A DNA stretch of 64,000 nt from UBA8106 sp964569695 (GCA_964569695.1 CAZMUA010000014.1:31201-95200), one strand, 5' to 3'. Shown: positions 37,147-45,631, numbered from the stretch's first letter. Translations and numbers: made by a program. Notes: a model not told the origin generated them from the letters alone.

Positions 37147-37653
37147 TCAAGACAAGTTGTGCTTGGAGCCTAGCAAGGAGAGAAGACCCCGGCATGCTCG
37201 TTCACACTGGTCAAAAACTTCTATAAAGCCTGTTCGCCCGCCACAATAGGGATCTGGGACTTCAGCCTCGGGTGGAGCTGAAGCATCAAATGATCGAAGC
37301 AGGAAGATTTTTTCTCGCGCAGACTTGTCGGGTGCCAGCTCAAGCAAGTCGTCTCGATTCACATGGTCCATCGCTAGGACATAATCGAACTCTGCAAAAT
37401 CGTCGATTGTGAACTGACGGGCACGACTGTCGAGGATCACACCGCGTGCCTGTGCCATTTCGTAAGCACGGGAATCCGCCCGTTGGCCAACGTGATAAGA
37501 CTCCATGCCTGCGCTATCGACTGAAATCTGCTTATGGAAGCCGGCTGCATTAAGCAACGATTTCATAATGCCTTCGGCTGTTGGTGATCGACAGATGTTG
37601 CCCATGCAAACAAAACATAAGCGGATTTGGGGGTAGCGCGGTTGACCCATCAT
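37147..37653 (-). CDS. Low-molecular-weight protein tyrosine phosphatase family
   Basis: 168 residues. The P-loop LCFVCMGNICRSPTAEGI has the nucleophile Cys and the Arg of C-x5-R-S, and the general-acid loop is VPDPYCGGRTGF. In the deglycation setting such enzymes may dephosphorylate ribulosamine 5-phosphates or ribose 5-phosphate derivatives rather than phosphotyrosine, which would supply substrate for the neighbouring kinase. The next gene starts only 8 bases after its stop. The ATG at 37653 lies a few bases after the TGAG of AGAAATGATGG-type sequence; no strong ribosome site is evident. Confidence 0.9.
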   Translation of the reverse strand: MMGQPRYPQIRLCFVCMGNICRSPTAEGIMKSLLNAAGFHKQISVDSAGMESYHVGQRADSRAYEMAQARGVILDSRARQFTIDDFAEFDYVLAMDHVNRDDLLELAPDKSAREKIFLLRSFDASAPPEAEVPDPYCGGRTGFIEVFDQCERACRGLLSLLGSKHNLS

Positions 37654-37763
37654 TTCTCAGAATACAGGAATATGTGACTGATTGGGATCCTGACTTGGGG
37701 GACTAGGAGTCGCTGTGAGGCTTGCGTAGCAAAGCGGTCGGAACTTCAATGAAAGAATGAGTA

Positions 37764-37769
37764 TATAAT
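37764..37769 (+). promoter_or_regulatory. TATAAT -10 element before the LeuA-like gene
   Basis: A perfect TATAAT at 37764-37769 in the 258-base gap between the phosphatase and the LeuA-like gene. No convincing -35 sits 16-18 bases upstream, so the promoter call is weak. If used, the transcript would have a leader of about 135 bases that includes a small open frame (37859-37918). Confidence 0.3.
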
Positions 37770-37858
37770 CCGGTTCTTATTTCATGGTGTGAACTAAATC
37801 TCGATTGCGCTACTAGACGCAAACATTGGCGGTTCTCGTTTTTACTTGAGGTGCCTTA

Positions 37859-37918
37859 ATGCCAGCCGATATGTCGCAACCGAGTCAGAAAGGCTTTTCG
37901 GAGGACCGGCAATGGTAA
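37859..37918 (+). CDS. Possible 19-residue upstream open frame overlapping the LeuA-like start
   Basis: ATG at 37859 follows GAGGT at 37848-37852. It encodes MPADMSQPSQKGFSEDRQW and stops with the TAA at 37916-37918, which overlaps the next gene's ATG at 37912. The stop/start overlap would couple translation. It has no run of leucine codons, so it is not a classical leu attenuator. It could equally be an accidental frame; only its ribosome site and overlap argue for it. Confidence 0.25.
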   Translation: MPADMSQPSQKGFSEDRQW

Positions 37919-39330
37919 AGTTGCGCGAACCATTAGATCAATTGCTCCGACTCCCACGAACTTTTACGTCACATCTGTCTTTTCCCGATCCCAAACGCAT
38001 ATTGCTGTATGACGATACCTTGCGCGATGGTGAGCAAATGCCAGGCGTAGCTTTTTCTCCACAGCAGAAGCTCGAACTGGCAAATCTTCTGGCCGAAATT
38101 GGTATCGATGTCATGGACGTGGCGTTTCCCATCTCGTCAGTAAGCGACCAGGAAGCACTCAAGCTCATTTTGGAAGCACGTCGTTCCGGAAAAATCCGTG
38201 ATGATGTTGAGATCTTGGCGATGTGTCGAGCAGTTCAGGGCGATATTGATGTTGTTTTACGCGTCGTCAAGGAGGCCGGATGTCAACCAGGCGATGTATC
38301 AGTGTTGATTTTATCGACCTTGTCCGATTTGCATCTGAAATACAAACTCGGTCGAACGTTGTTGAAACGAGAGCAGCGCCTTGAGTCTGAATGGCTTGGT
38401 GAATCGTTGTCGTTCTATCGGGAAGCCAATATTCGGATGATTTGTGGAGCGATTGATTATGCGCGGACGCAAGGTATTGAGCAGATAGAGTTCGCTGCAG
38501 AGGATGCGAGTCGCAGTGATCTTGATTACGCGATTGAATGGGCGAATGCTTGCCAACTAGCAGGTGGAACACGGTTCTGTTTTTCTGACACATGTGGAGT
38601 GTTCACTCCAGAGGGTGTCGATCACTATTTTCCTGCAATTGTTGACACATTAGGTGTGCGAGAGGGCAAGTTGGATCTGACGGCACACTTTCATAACGAT
38701 TTCGGGTTAGGCGCCATTAACACCGTACGAGCCGTGATGCATGGCGCTACCCATCCGAGTCTTACTGCCAATGGGATTGGTGAGCGAGCTGGTAACACAT
38801 CACTTCACCAATTCGTCATGGTGCTGAAAGAACTCTACGGTGTAACACTGCCAGGGTTTAAGTACGCGCGACTTCAAGAACTCCGCAATGCCGTTGAGCG
38901 CGCATCAGGCATTCCGATACAGCCGCACGAACCGATTATTGGAGAAGGAGTGTTTTCACACGAGTCAGGTTTGCACACGGCAGCGATTCTTGTGCATCCG
39001 GCAATCTATCAGTTCATCCATGAACAAGATGTTGGTGGGACCCAGCGATTTGTGTTTGGCAAACACTCTGGTGGCAGTGCGATCGAAGAAGTCTTAAAGA
39101 AGCACGAGCGGTTATTGGCCGCACAGGGCGTTGTCCTGAGCGAGGACTTAGTGAAGCAGACGCTGGAGCGTATCAAGGAGTTGCGAGAATCACAGATTGA
39201 AACCGGATTTAGTAAGCGTGCCGTGGAGGATTACTATTCCAACTACCAAAAACTCGGCATTGATGAGGCTGCACTGATCGAGTTGGTGCTTGAGATTACG
39301 AAGGCGCCGACCCCAGTTAGTACGGATTAG
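37912..39330 (+). CDS. 2-isopropylmalate/homocitrate synthase-like aldolase
   Basis: 472 residues. The HMGL-like barrel carries LYDDTLRDGEQMPGVAFS (metal Asp and catalytic Arg), FCFSDTCGVFTPEG, TAHFHNDFGLG (metal His pair) and TANGIGERAGNTSLHQFV, followed by a LeuA-like communication region. The C-terminal LeuA regulatory dimer domain is absent, and there is an insert around TLLKREQRLESEWLGESL. The acceptor could be 2-oxoisovalerate, 2-oxoglutarate or another oxo acid. The start is the ATG at 37912 with GGAGG just upstream; the frame is open to 37846. It precedes a Tat-exported TIM-barrel gene by 25 bases. Confidence 0.8.
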   Translation: MVKLREPLDQLLRLPRTFTSHLSFPDPKRILLYDDTLRDGEQMPGVAFSPQQKLELANLLAEIGIDVMDVAFPISSVSDQEALKLILEARRSGKIRDDVEILAMCRAVQGDIDVVLRVVKEAGCQPGDVSVLILSTLSDLHLKYKLGRTLLKREQRLESEWLGESLSFYREANIRMICGAIDYARTQGIEQIEFAAEDASRSDLDYAIEWANACQLAGGTRFCFSDTCGVFTPEGVDHYFPAIVDTLGVREGKLDLTAHFHNDFGLGAINTVRAVMHGATHPSLTANGIGERAGNTSLHQFVMVLKELYGVTLPGFKYARLQELRNAVERASGIPIQPHEPIIGEGVFSHESGLHTAAILVHPAIYQFIHEQDVGGTQRFVFGKHSGGSAIEEVLKKHERLLAAQGVVLSEDLVKQTLERIKELRESQIETGFSKRAVEDYYSNYQKLGIDEAALIELVLEITKAPTPVSTD

Positions 39331-39355
39331 CCATTTAGACCGGAGGGTTGAGAGT

Positions 39356-40222
39356 ATGAACAAGATTTCTAGACGGACAGTCATTAACACGGTTGGGGTA
39401 GCATTAGGGGCCGCGGCGCTTACTTCTCAGTCGGTCGCTTCAAGCCAAGGTCCGGTCGTGCGGAACGGCCGGCTCAAACAGTCGGTGTCGCGGTGGCCTT
39501 ATAACAACATTCCCTTTCGAGCATTTTGCGAAGCCGTTGCGGACATGGGCTTGCCGGCGATAGACCTCTTGGAACAAGACGAATGGAGTATTGCAGCGGA
39601 ATATGGTCTGGTCTGCTCAATGGGTTATGGCGGCGGCGGTACGATCGAGGACGGACTTAATGTCCGAACGAACCATGACGAAATCGTTGCAAATCTGCAA
39701 CGGGCGCTGCCCCTCGCCGTGGCGCATAACGTGCCAAACCTCATCACGTTCTTCGGTAATCGGCGCGGTATGGGTGATGCTGAAGCCATTAAGAATTGTG
39801 TGGATGCTTTGCGCCGGCTGGCGCCGGCTGCCGAGGAACACGGCGTGACGATCTGTGTTGAACTGCTGAACAGTAAAATTGACCATCCTGATTATCATGG
39901 TGACCGAACGCCGTTCGGTGCAGAAATTATTCGTTTGGTTGAGTCGCCACGGGTGAAGCTTTTGAATGATATTTATCATATGCAAATCATGGAAGGTGAT
40001 GTTATACGTACGATCCGTGATTATGCAGACGACATTGCGCATTACCATACGGGTGGCGTGCCAGGGCGGAACGAACTGGATGAAAACCAGGAATTGCAGT
40101 GGCCCGCCATTTGTCGAGCAATCGTTGAGACGGGGTTTAATGGTTATGTTGCGCACGAGTTCGTTCCGACGCGAGACCCATTGACGTCCTTGCGTGAAGC
40201 GGTTGCACTGTGTGATGTCTAA
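39356..40222 (+). CDS. Tat-exported hydroxypyruvate-isomerase-like TIM-barrel protein, second copy
   Basis: 288 residues. ISRRTVINTVGVALGAAAL is a twin-arginine signal. The barrel resembles that at 11258 and shows ICVELLNSKIDHPDY (catalytic Glu), LLNDIYHMQIMEGDV, HYHTGGVPGRNEL and GYVAHEFVPTRD (last Glu). CGGAGGG precedes the ATG at 39356. It follows the LeuA-like gene by 25 bases and is probably co-transcribed. It is a diverged paralogue rather than a recent copy. Its substrate is unknown. Confidence 0.8.
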   Translation: MNKISRRTVINTVGVALGAAALTSQSVASSQGPVVRNGRLKQSVSRWPYNNIPFRAFCEAVADMGLPAIDLLEQDEWSIAAEYGLVCSMGYGGGGTIEDGLNVRTNHDEIVANLQRALPLAVAHNVPNLITFFGNRRGMGDAEAIKNCVDALRRLAPAAEEHGVTICVELLNSKIDHPDYHGDRTPFGAEIIRLVESPRVKLLNDIYHMQIMEGDVIRTIRDYADDIAHYHTGGVPGRNELDENQELQWPAICRAIVETGFNGYVAHEFVPTRDPLTSLREAVALCDV

Positions 40223-40256
40223 GTTGGTCATTGTCTGAATCACTCAGGAGGAATAG

Positions 40257-40271
40257 GTTCCATGGGAACCG
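40257..40271. repeat. Short inverted repeat with start codon in the loop
   Basis: GGTTCC, ATG, GGAACC: a 6-bp perfect inverted repeat with a three-base loop that is itself an ATG, just downstream of an AGGAGGA site at 40246-40252. The ATG opens a four-codon frame (M-G-T-G) whose stop overlaps another ATG at 40276 that opens a 25-residue frame ending at 40353. It lies in the 144-base leader of the proline dehydrogenase gene. Function is speculative. Confidence 0.35.
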
Positions 40272-40366
40272 GATAATGCAATTCAAGGTAAGAGTTTTCA
40301 AAGTGCTCTTTCGTGATGGTCGGCAGCGTGCCGATAGCTGGTGCAAGAAGTAAGGATTCGACGTTT

Positions 40367-41275
40367 ATGTCACTCTTCGATCAGTTCATTTCCTCAACGC
40401 TCCCATTCATTCCAAAGCCAGTTGTTCGTGTTATTGCGAACCCGTACATTGCCGGTGAGACGATTGACGATCTTTTGACTAGCATCACGCAATTAAATGC
40501 AAATGGATGCATTGCTGCAGCCGGCATGCTCGGCGAGTTTATTGAAGATCGCCCTGCGGCGACTGAGGTTGTGCGTGAATACGAAAAAGTGCTCGACGCG
40601 ATTCAGCAGCAACAGTTGGATAGCAATATTCATGTCAAGCCGACCCACCTCGGCTTGAAGCTCGATAAGGAATTTTGCTATCAGAACATACGAAGACTGG
40701 TGCAAGCTGCTCGCGCGCACAAGAATTTCTTGCGGATCGACACGGAAGATTCGAGTTGTGTCGATGATACGTTGGATATTCATGCTAGGTTGCACGAGGA
40801 ATTCGATAATGTTGGCGCCGTGGTGCAGGCTTATTTGCGGCGCAGTCCATCCATTGTTCAAGGGTTAACGAAGATCAAAGCCAATGTCCGTTTGTGTAAG
40901 GGTGTGTATGTCGAACCAAGCGCAATTGCGTATCAGGAGCGCAAGGTCATCCAAGACAACTACACGTCGTTGTTGGAAGAACTGCTTAACGCTGGCTGCT
41001 ATGTTGGCATTGCTACCCACGATGAAAAACTGGTTTGGGAGGCCTTCCGGGTCATCGATCGGTTGGGCTTGGATCCGTCTCAGTACGAGTTTCAGATGCT
41101 TTTGGGAGTAGGGGGGTCACTGCGCCGGGGAATACTTGAGGCAGGACATCGATTACGTGTTGCTGTGCCATTTGGCGCTGAGTGGTACCCGTATTCGATA
41201 CGTCGTCTTCGAAAGAATCCCACAATCGCGAGGCACGTTCTGAAAGCAATAGTGAGTCGTGAGCGGTGGGCGTAG
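40367..41275 (+). CDS. Proline dehydrogenase family protein
   Basis: 302 residues, the short monofunctional type. The barrel motifs are THLGLKLD (about 85-100), FLRIDTEDSS (FMN/FAD and substrate acid region), VVQAYLRRS, NVRLCKGVYVEP, GIATHDEKL, FQMLLGVGGSLRR and VPFGAEWYPYSIRRLRKNP, where the last gives the substrate-binding Arg pair. It oxidises proline to pyrroline-5-carboxylate at the membrane, passing electrons to quinone. The start is the ATG at 40367. No P5C dehydrogenase gene is in the window. Confidence 0.9.
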   Translation: MSLFDQFISSTLPFIPKPVVRVIANPYIAGETIDDLLTSITQLNANGCIAAAGMLGEFIEDRPAATEVVREYEKVLDAIQQQQLDSNIHVKPTHLGLKLDKEFCYQNIRRLVQAARAHKNFLRIDTEDSSCVDDTLDIHARLHEEFDNVGAVVQAYLRRSPSIVQGLTKIKANVRLCKGVYVEPSAIAYQERKVIQDNYTSLLEELLNAGCYVGIATHDEKLVWEAFRVIDRLGLDPSQYEFQMLLGVGGSLRRGILEAGHRLRVAVPFGAEWYPYSIRRLRKNPTIARHVLKAIVSRERWA

Positions 41276-41278
41276 TAA

Positions 41279-41707
41279 CTACTGCTGGGATACTAGTTTT
41301 TCCATAAATCGTTCAGGTGCGGTCAACGGCGAGAATCCATAGGGTTCGTACAGAGCATGCGCGTCCGCAGTGACAAGTAGCCACCGCTTTAAACCCTGTA
41401 ATTGGGTATGCTGTGTGATGCAGGTGACCAAGTGCTTTCCAAGTCCATGACCACGATGTTGAGCAAGCACATAGACGTCAGCGATATAGGCAAACGTTGA
41501 AAAGTCGCTTATGACCCTGCCGAATCCAATCTGACCTTGCTCATGGTAGAGACCGAAACAAAGGGAGTGCTCAACCGACTGTCTAACCACATCTAGCGAC
41601 CGCCCTTTGGACCAGTATGAATTGACGAGAAAATCGTGAATAGCTGGTATGTCAAGGCGCTTCTTGTCGGTGCTGATCTGATAATCGCCGTCTTGCCAGA
41701 GGGTCAT
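41279..41707 (-). CDS. GNAT family N-acetyltransferase
   Basis: 142 residues. The acetyl-CoA binding motif is QHRGHGLGKHLVTCI (R/Q-x-x-G-x-G/A), preceded by the beta strand IADVYVLAQ and followed by WLLVTADAHALYEPYGF, the usual C-terminal GNAT signature. The substrate is unknown. CTGGAGAA lies upstream of the ATG. It is in an apparent operon with a lipoprotein phosphoesterase (23 bases apart), and it is convergent with the proline dehydrogenase. Confidence 0.87.
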   Translation of the reverse strand: MTLWQDGDYQISTDKKRLDIPAIHDFLVNSYWSKGRSLDVVRQSVEHSLCFGLYHEQGQIGFGRVISDFSTFAYIADVYVLAQHRGHGLGKHLVTCITQHTQLQGLKRWLLVTADAHALYEPYGFSPLTAPERFMEKLVSQQ

Positions 41708-41730
41708 CGCTGTTCTCCAGGAGAGTCGTC

Positions 41731-42747
41731 TCAGTTGATGTTGGAACCGATCACGCGTTGCCGAATGGTGAAAACCTCTCGTTCATCGAGGTTCACGGTG
41801 ACGTGCGCCCAGTGAACACTAGGGTAGCCAAACGCTTCTACTCGTGTGAAGTTGTTAATGACTCTCCCGGTTTCTGGTTCTCGCAACGGTTTATCAACTC
41901 TGAAGATGTGCGTGTCGCCAGTGGCAAAAACAACTGGACGTCCGAAAGCGATTGTTGCTTTAGCTAGTGGACCGTAAAGGCGTTCAATACCTGGACGTGG
42001 CGCTAGACAGCCTTCACACAAGAGATTGACGACTGGGGGGTTGCCAGACACGACCCACGGATCTGCCTGCATCGCGAGGAATAATCCAGGACTATTGATC
42101 GCCTTAGCTCGCTCAAAGGCTCGGTCAATCCAGGCCAACGCGGCATCCATGAGTTCGGATTGCATTGTGATCAATTCGGTGGATTCGTTACCGGTCAGCA
42201 CGATCAGATGAATTGTTGCGAAGACAATGCCGTGGTATTCCCAGAGAGCGTTCTCAACCATGGATGGAAATTGAGGATCGGCTGCCTGTGTTTCGACGGG
42301 CAAGGTGCGTCCACCAGTGGTTTGGGTTGGCTCGGGATAGAACGTTTCTCTCAGGAAGCTGAGTCGTTCGACTTCATCGAACCCGCCCGCTAGTGTGGTC
42401 CCGCAGTCGAACCAGTCGTTATCGCCAGGAGTAAAGATGAAGGGTGCATCGAAACCTTGGTAGAGATTGAAACGTCCTTGAATAATCTTGTCGGAACAAG
42501 GACTCTGCGCTGTTGAGCGGATATCGCCAACGTGAAGAACCCACTGGAGATTCTTGTGACCGTTCACATCTTCGATCAGACGTTCGAATTTTGGTACATG
42601 CTCTGGCGGATAAGGGTTATCTCCGATTAGAGCAAACTCAAAAGAGTGTGAATCAGTCTGCGGTGCTATCTGTGCTGGGCGTGCGGATGGTTGGCATCCA
42701 ATGCATAACGTAGTGAAAAGCAGGGTAGCGACACGTCGTTGATTCAC
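41731..42747 (-). CDS. Lipoprotein metallophosphoesterase
   Basis: 338 residues. The signal ends in the lipobox LCIGC at about residues 14-18. The calcineurin-like phosphoesterase core shows ALIGDNPYP (metal Asp), VLHVGDIRS, FTPGDNDWFD and, near the end, FATGDTHIFRV (metal His). It is an outer- or inner-membrane-anchored hydrolase facing the periplasm; the substrate is unknown. The N-terminal start at 42747 is a GTG. The upstream 114 bases hold nothing I recognise. Confidence 0.85.
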   Translation of the reverse strand: MNQRRVATLLFTTLCIGCQPSARPAQIAPQTDSHSFEFALIGDNPYPPEHVPKFERLIEDVNGHKNLQWVLHVGDIRSTAQSPCSDKIIQGRFNLYQGFDAPFIFTPGDNDWFDCGTTLAGGFDEVERLSFLRETFYPEPTQTTGGRTLPVETQAADPQFPSMVENALWEYHGIVFATIHLIVLTGNESTELITMQSELMDAALAWIDRAFERAKAINSPGLFLAMQADPWVVSGNPPVVNLLCEGCLAPRPGIERLYGPLAKATIAFGRPVVFATGDTHIFRVDKPLREPETGRVINNFTRVEAFGYPSVHWAHVTVNLDEREVFTIRQRVIGSNIN

Positions 42748-42861
42748 AGTACACCTATTCAGATCTGAGCGGTAGACTCAATGACGGCACTTGATGCACA
42801 TGCGCATAGTCGTGGACTAAGTTCAGTTCGACGATCTGTCTAGAAGGTTGCCTGACAGCAA

Positions 42862-43365
42862 TCAGTTATTGACTGTGGCCATGCACTCGATTTCAAGCTC
42901 CGCATCATATGCGAGTGCGGTCGAACCAAATGCACTCCGTGCGGGAAAATGTTCTGGAAAAAAGGTCACGTAAACCTCATTCATGGCAGACCATTGACTC
43001 ATGTCAGCCATAAACACCATGCATTTAACTACTTGATTCATGGATGAGCCGTTTTCTTCCAGCACGGCTTTAATATTTTCCATTGTTTGTCGTGTTTCGG
43101 CTTGGACCCCGCCTTCCACGACACTTGTTGCGCCAGGTTCGGCACCAAGCTGTCCGGATACGTAGAGCATATTGTCCACTCGAACTGCAGACGAGAAGGG
43201 TAACCCTGGTGGCCCAGGGATGTACTCCACGTCTGGGCCAGGGCGCGGCGAGTTCGCGTCGCTGCTATTGTCAACGATATTGGGAGCAAACTCGCATCCG
43301 ACGTTTCCAAGGGCAAACACGATGATAATCGCAGGAGCGATTAAAGCGCGAGTTACATACGACAT
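42862..43365 (-). CDS. Lipoprotein RidA (YjgF/Rid) family protein
   Basis: 167 residues. An N-terminal signal ends in the lipobox LGNVGC (about residues 19-24), then a short Ser/Asp-rich linker and a complete Rid domain: VDNMLYVSGQLG, KAVLEENGSSMNQVVKCMVFM, FPARSAFGSTALA with the active-site Arg and IECMATV with the conserved Glu. RidA normally destroys reactive enamine/imine products of PLP enzymes in the cytoplasm. A lipid-anchored version is unusual, and may serve the exported PLP enzymes elsewhere in the genome. AAGGAG precedes the ATG at 43365. Twelve bases separate it from the small membrane protein upstream. Confidence 0.86.
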   Translation of the reverse strand: MSYVTRALIAPAIIIVFALGNVGCEFAPNIVDNSSDANSPRPGPDVEYIPGPPGLPFSSAVRVDNMLYVSGQLGAEPGATSVVEGGVQAETRQTMENIKAVLEENGSSMNQVVKCMVFMADMSQWSAMNEVYVTFFPEHFPARSAFGSTALAYDAELEIECMATVNN

Positions 43366-43377
43366 GAGTAGTTCTCC

Positions 43378-43644
43378 TTATTCTGCAAATTTATCGGCAC
43401 ACAAATTATAAAGCCAAGCGAAGATGGCTCCCCCAACTGCGCCGTCCAGCAGTCCGTATAAGGTGCCAATAAGTACTTGACCAAAACTCGCAGTTGCCTG
43501 ATAGCCAGGATAAATCGAAGTGACTATATCGAGAGCTGCTTGTCCGTAACCCGACCAAAGCAAGTTTCCAAGGCCTAATACAAAGATAGCTCCTCCCCAG
43601 AACAATCCAAACGTTACAGCCGTAGCCTTGACATTAAACTTCAT
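43378..43644 (-). CDS. Small membrane protein of the so-called bacteriophage-holin family
   Basis: 88 residues with two membrane helices (about 8-30 and 55-80) and the end GLLDGAVGGAIFAWLYNLCA, the recurring signature of a family that databases often label bacteriophage holin. No phage gene is near, so the name is misleading; a housekeeping or stress role is likelier. A strong AAGGAGG lies before the ATG at 43644. It is the first gene of a two-gene unit with the lipoprotein RidA. Confidence 0.75.
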   Translation of the reverse strand: MKFNVKATAVTFGLFWGGAIFVLGLGNLLWSGYGQAALDIVTSIYPGYQATASFGQVLIGTLYGLLDGAVGGAIFAWLYNLCADKFAE

Positions 43645-43695
43645 GGTTTAAACCTCCTTTTGACCTTAGTAATTCAATGGAGATATTAGCTTTCT

Positions 43696-43709
43696 TGCGC
43701 TGCAGCGCA
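43696..43709. repeat. Perfect 14-base palindrome upstream of the small membrane protein gene
   Basis: TGCGCTGCAGCGCA at 43696-43709 lies 52 bases before the start of the divergent gene at 43644. Perfect palindromes of this kind often bind dimeric regulators. No regulator gene is adjacent. The 210-base gap also contains a T6 run near 43794 but no gene. Confidence 0.35.
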
Positions 43710-43854
43710 CGGTCATGTTGGACATTTTAGATGGAAAATCATCAAGATTGTAGGTGGTTCTTCCAGCGGACACAATACTCTACCCTCATCCTCTTTTTTA
43801 ACAACTTCTACCTACTCTCTTGTCGCCTAGCGTGAAATCCTAAACAATGAAGCA

Positions 43855-45594
43855 ATGTCTGAATCGACTAATCGTTCAGAGGCTGGTTCCAAGGGTCCTA
43901 CTGAGGTGGTTGGAGCAACAGCGTCTCTCGACTTTATAAGAAAAATCGTGGCGGAAGACGTCGAGTCGAATAAAAATGACGGTCGTGTCATAACTCGCTT
44001 TCCACCAGAACCCAACGGGTATTTGCATATTGGACATGCGAAGTCGATTTGCTTGAATTTTGGTATAGCGGCCGAACACGGTGGGGTTTGCAATATGCGT
44101 TTCGACGACACAAATCCCGCTAAGGAAGAAGCTGAGTATGTAGAGGCCATCAAGAAGGATGTTGAATGGCTTGGGTTTGACTGGGCTGACCGCTTGTACT
44201 TTGCTTCTGACTATTTTGATCAACTGTATGAGTACGCGGTGCAACTAATTAACACTGGTAAAGCGTACGTAGACAGTTTAGACGCAGAAGAAATTCGCAC
44301 ATATCGAGGCACCCTACAGGAAGCTGGCCGCAATAGTCCGCACCGAACCCGATCTACCAGTGAAAATCTTCTACTGTTCGAAAAGATGCGTGCTGGAGAG
44401 TTCGAAGACGGTTCACATGTTCTCCGCGCCAAAATTGATATGGCGTCGGGCAATATTAACATGCGTGACCCCACGATTTATCGGATTCGACGTACATCAC
44501 ATCATCGCACCAAAGACCGTTGGTGCATCTATCCCATGTACGATTTCACCCACGCTTTATCAGACTCGATTGAAGGAATTACGCATTCACTCTGTACGCT
44601 GGAATTTGAAGATCATCGTCCACTTTATGACTGGATTCTCGATGAGTCGACCGTACCTTGTCATCCTCAGCAGATTGAATTTGCACGATTGAACCTTACG
44701 TACACGGTTCTCAGTAAACGTAAACTCCTGCAGTTAGTCCAAGATCGACATGTGACGGGCTGGGATGATCCACGAATGCCAACGATTTCTGGAATGCGCC
44801 GTCGGGGTTATCCAGCCGCTGCGATACGGGTATTTTGTGACCGCATTGGCTTGGCCAAGAGGGAAAACGTGATTGACATTGCAGCGCTTGAGCATGCGGT
44901 GAGGGAAGATTTAAACCGACATTCACCACGTGTGATGGGGGTGCTGCACCCACTTAAGGTCGTCATTGAAAACTTTCCTGAAGATCAAATCGATGAAGTT
45001 GATGTCATTAATAACCCAGAGGATGCGACTGCAGGTACACGGAAAGTGCCATTTTCTCGTGAGCTGTACATTGAGCGAGACGATTTTCACTCAGATCCAC
45101 CAAAAAAATTCTTTCGCTTGGCGCCAGGTCGCGAGGTGCGGTTGCGTTGCGCATACTTCATTAAATGTGTCGGGGTTGTCAGAGATCCAAAGACGGACGA
45201 AGTGGCTGAATTACGTTGCACTTACGATCCGGCTACCCGTGGCGGGTCGTCACCAGATGGGCGTAAGGTAAAGGCGACCCTGCACTGGGTTTCCGCAGCC
45301 CATGCCGTTGAGGCCGAGGTTCGGCTATATGACCGACTGTTTTTGGATGAACATCCCGGTGAAAACAGGGACGTTCTTGAATCACTCAACCCCGACTCTC
45401 TCAAAGTTATTCGGTCGTGTCAGGTTGAGCCCAGCCTCAAGAATGCACAATCTGGGAGTCGCTACCAGTTCGAACGTCTTGGGTATTTTTGTGTGGACAT
45501 TGATTCGACAAACAATCGTATCGTCTTCAACCGTACTGTGTTACTTCGTGATACCTGGGCTAAAGTCCAGCGGTCAATGCGGGCAAAGCGCTAG
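43855..45594 (+). CDS. glnS: Glutaminyl-tRNA synthetase
   Basis: 579 residues, class I. The HIGH motif is PNGYLHIGHAKSI (residues about 47-60) and the KMSKS equivalent is TVLSKRKL. Between them are FDDTNPAKEE, the catalytic acid loop, and YDFTHALSDSIEGITHSLCT. The C-terminal anticodon-binding beta barrels are of bacterial type; there is no YqeY fusion. No ribosome site precedes the ATG at 43855, so the mRNA may be leaderless or use a TAAACA -10 at 43841-43846 with a poor -35. Presence of GlnRS means Gln-tRNA does not rely solely on the amidotransferase route. Confidence 0.95.
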   Translation: MSESTNRSEAGSKGPTEVVGATASLDFIRKIVAEDVESNKNDGRVITRFPPEPNGYLHIGHAKSICLNFGIAAEHGGVCNMRFDDTNPAKEEAEYVEAIKKDVEWLGFDWADRLYFASDYFDQLYEYAVQLINTGKAYVDSLDAEEIRTYRGTLQEAGRNSPHRTRSTSENLLLFEKMRAGEFEDGSHVLRAKIDMASGNINMRDPTIYRIRRTSHHRTKDRWCIYPMYDFTHALSDSIEGITHSLCTLEFEDHRPLYDWILDESTVPCHPQQIEFARLNLTYTVLSKRKLLQLVQDRHVTGWDDPRMPTISGMRRRGYPAAAIRVFCDRIGLAKRENVIDIAALEHAVREDLNRHSPRVMGVLHPLKVVIENFPEDQIDEVDVINNPEDATAGTRKVPFSRELYIERDDFHSDPPKKFFRLAPGREVRLRCAYFIKCVGVVRDPKTDEVAELRCTYDPATRGGSSPDGRKVKATLHWVSAAHAVEAEVRLYDRLFLDEHPGENRDVLESLNPDSLKVIRSCQVEPSLKNAQSGSRYQFERLGYFCVDIDSTNNRIVFNRTVLLRDTWAKVQRSMRAKR

Positions 45595-45631
45595 GCGCGT
45601 GTTACGCACGGTCGCGTACAGGAATGGAACC

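Noticed and set aside
43378..43644. A prophage remnant suggested by the holin label
   Set aside because: No other phage genes, attachment sites or integrase are nearby; the label is a family misnomer.
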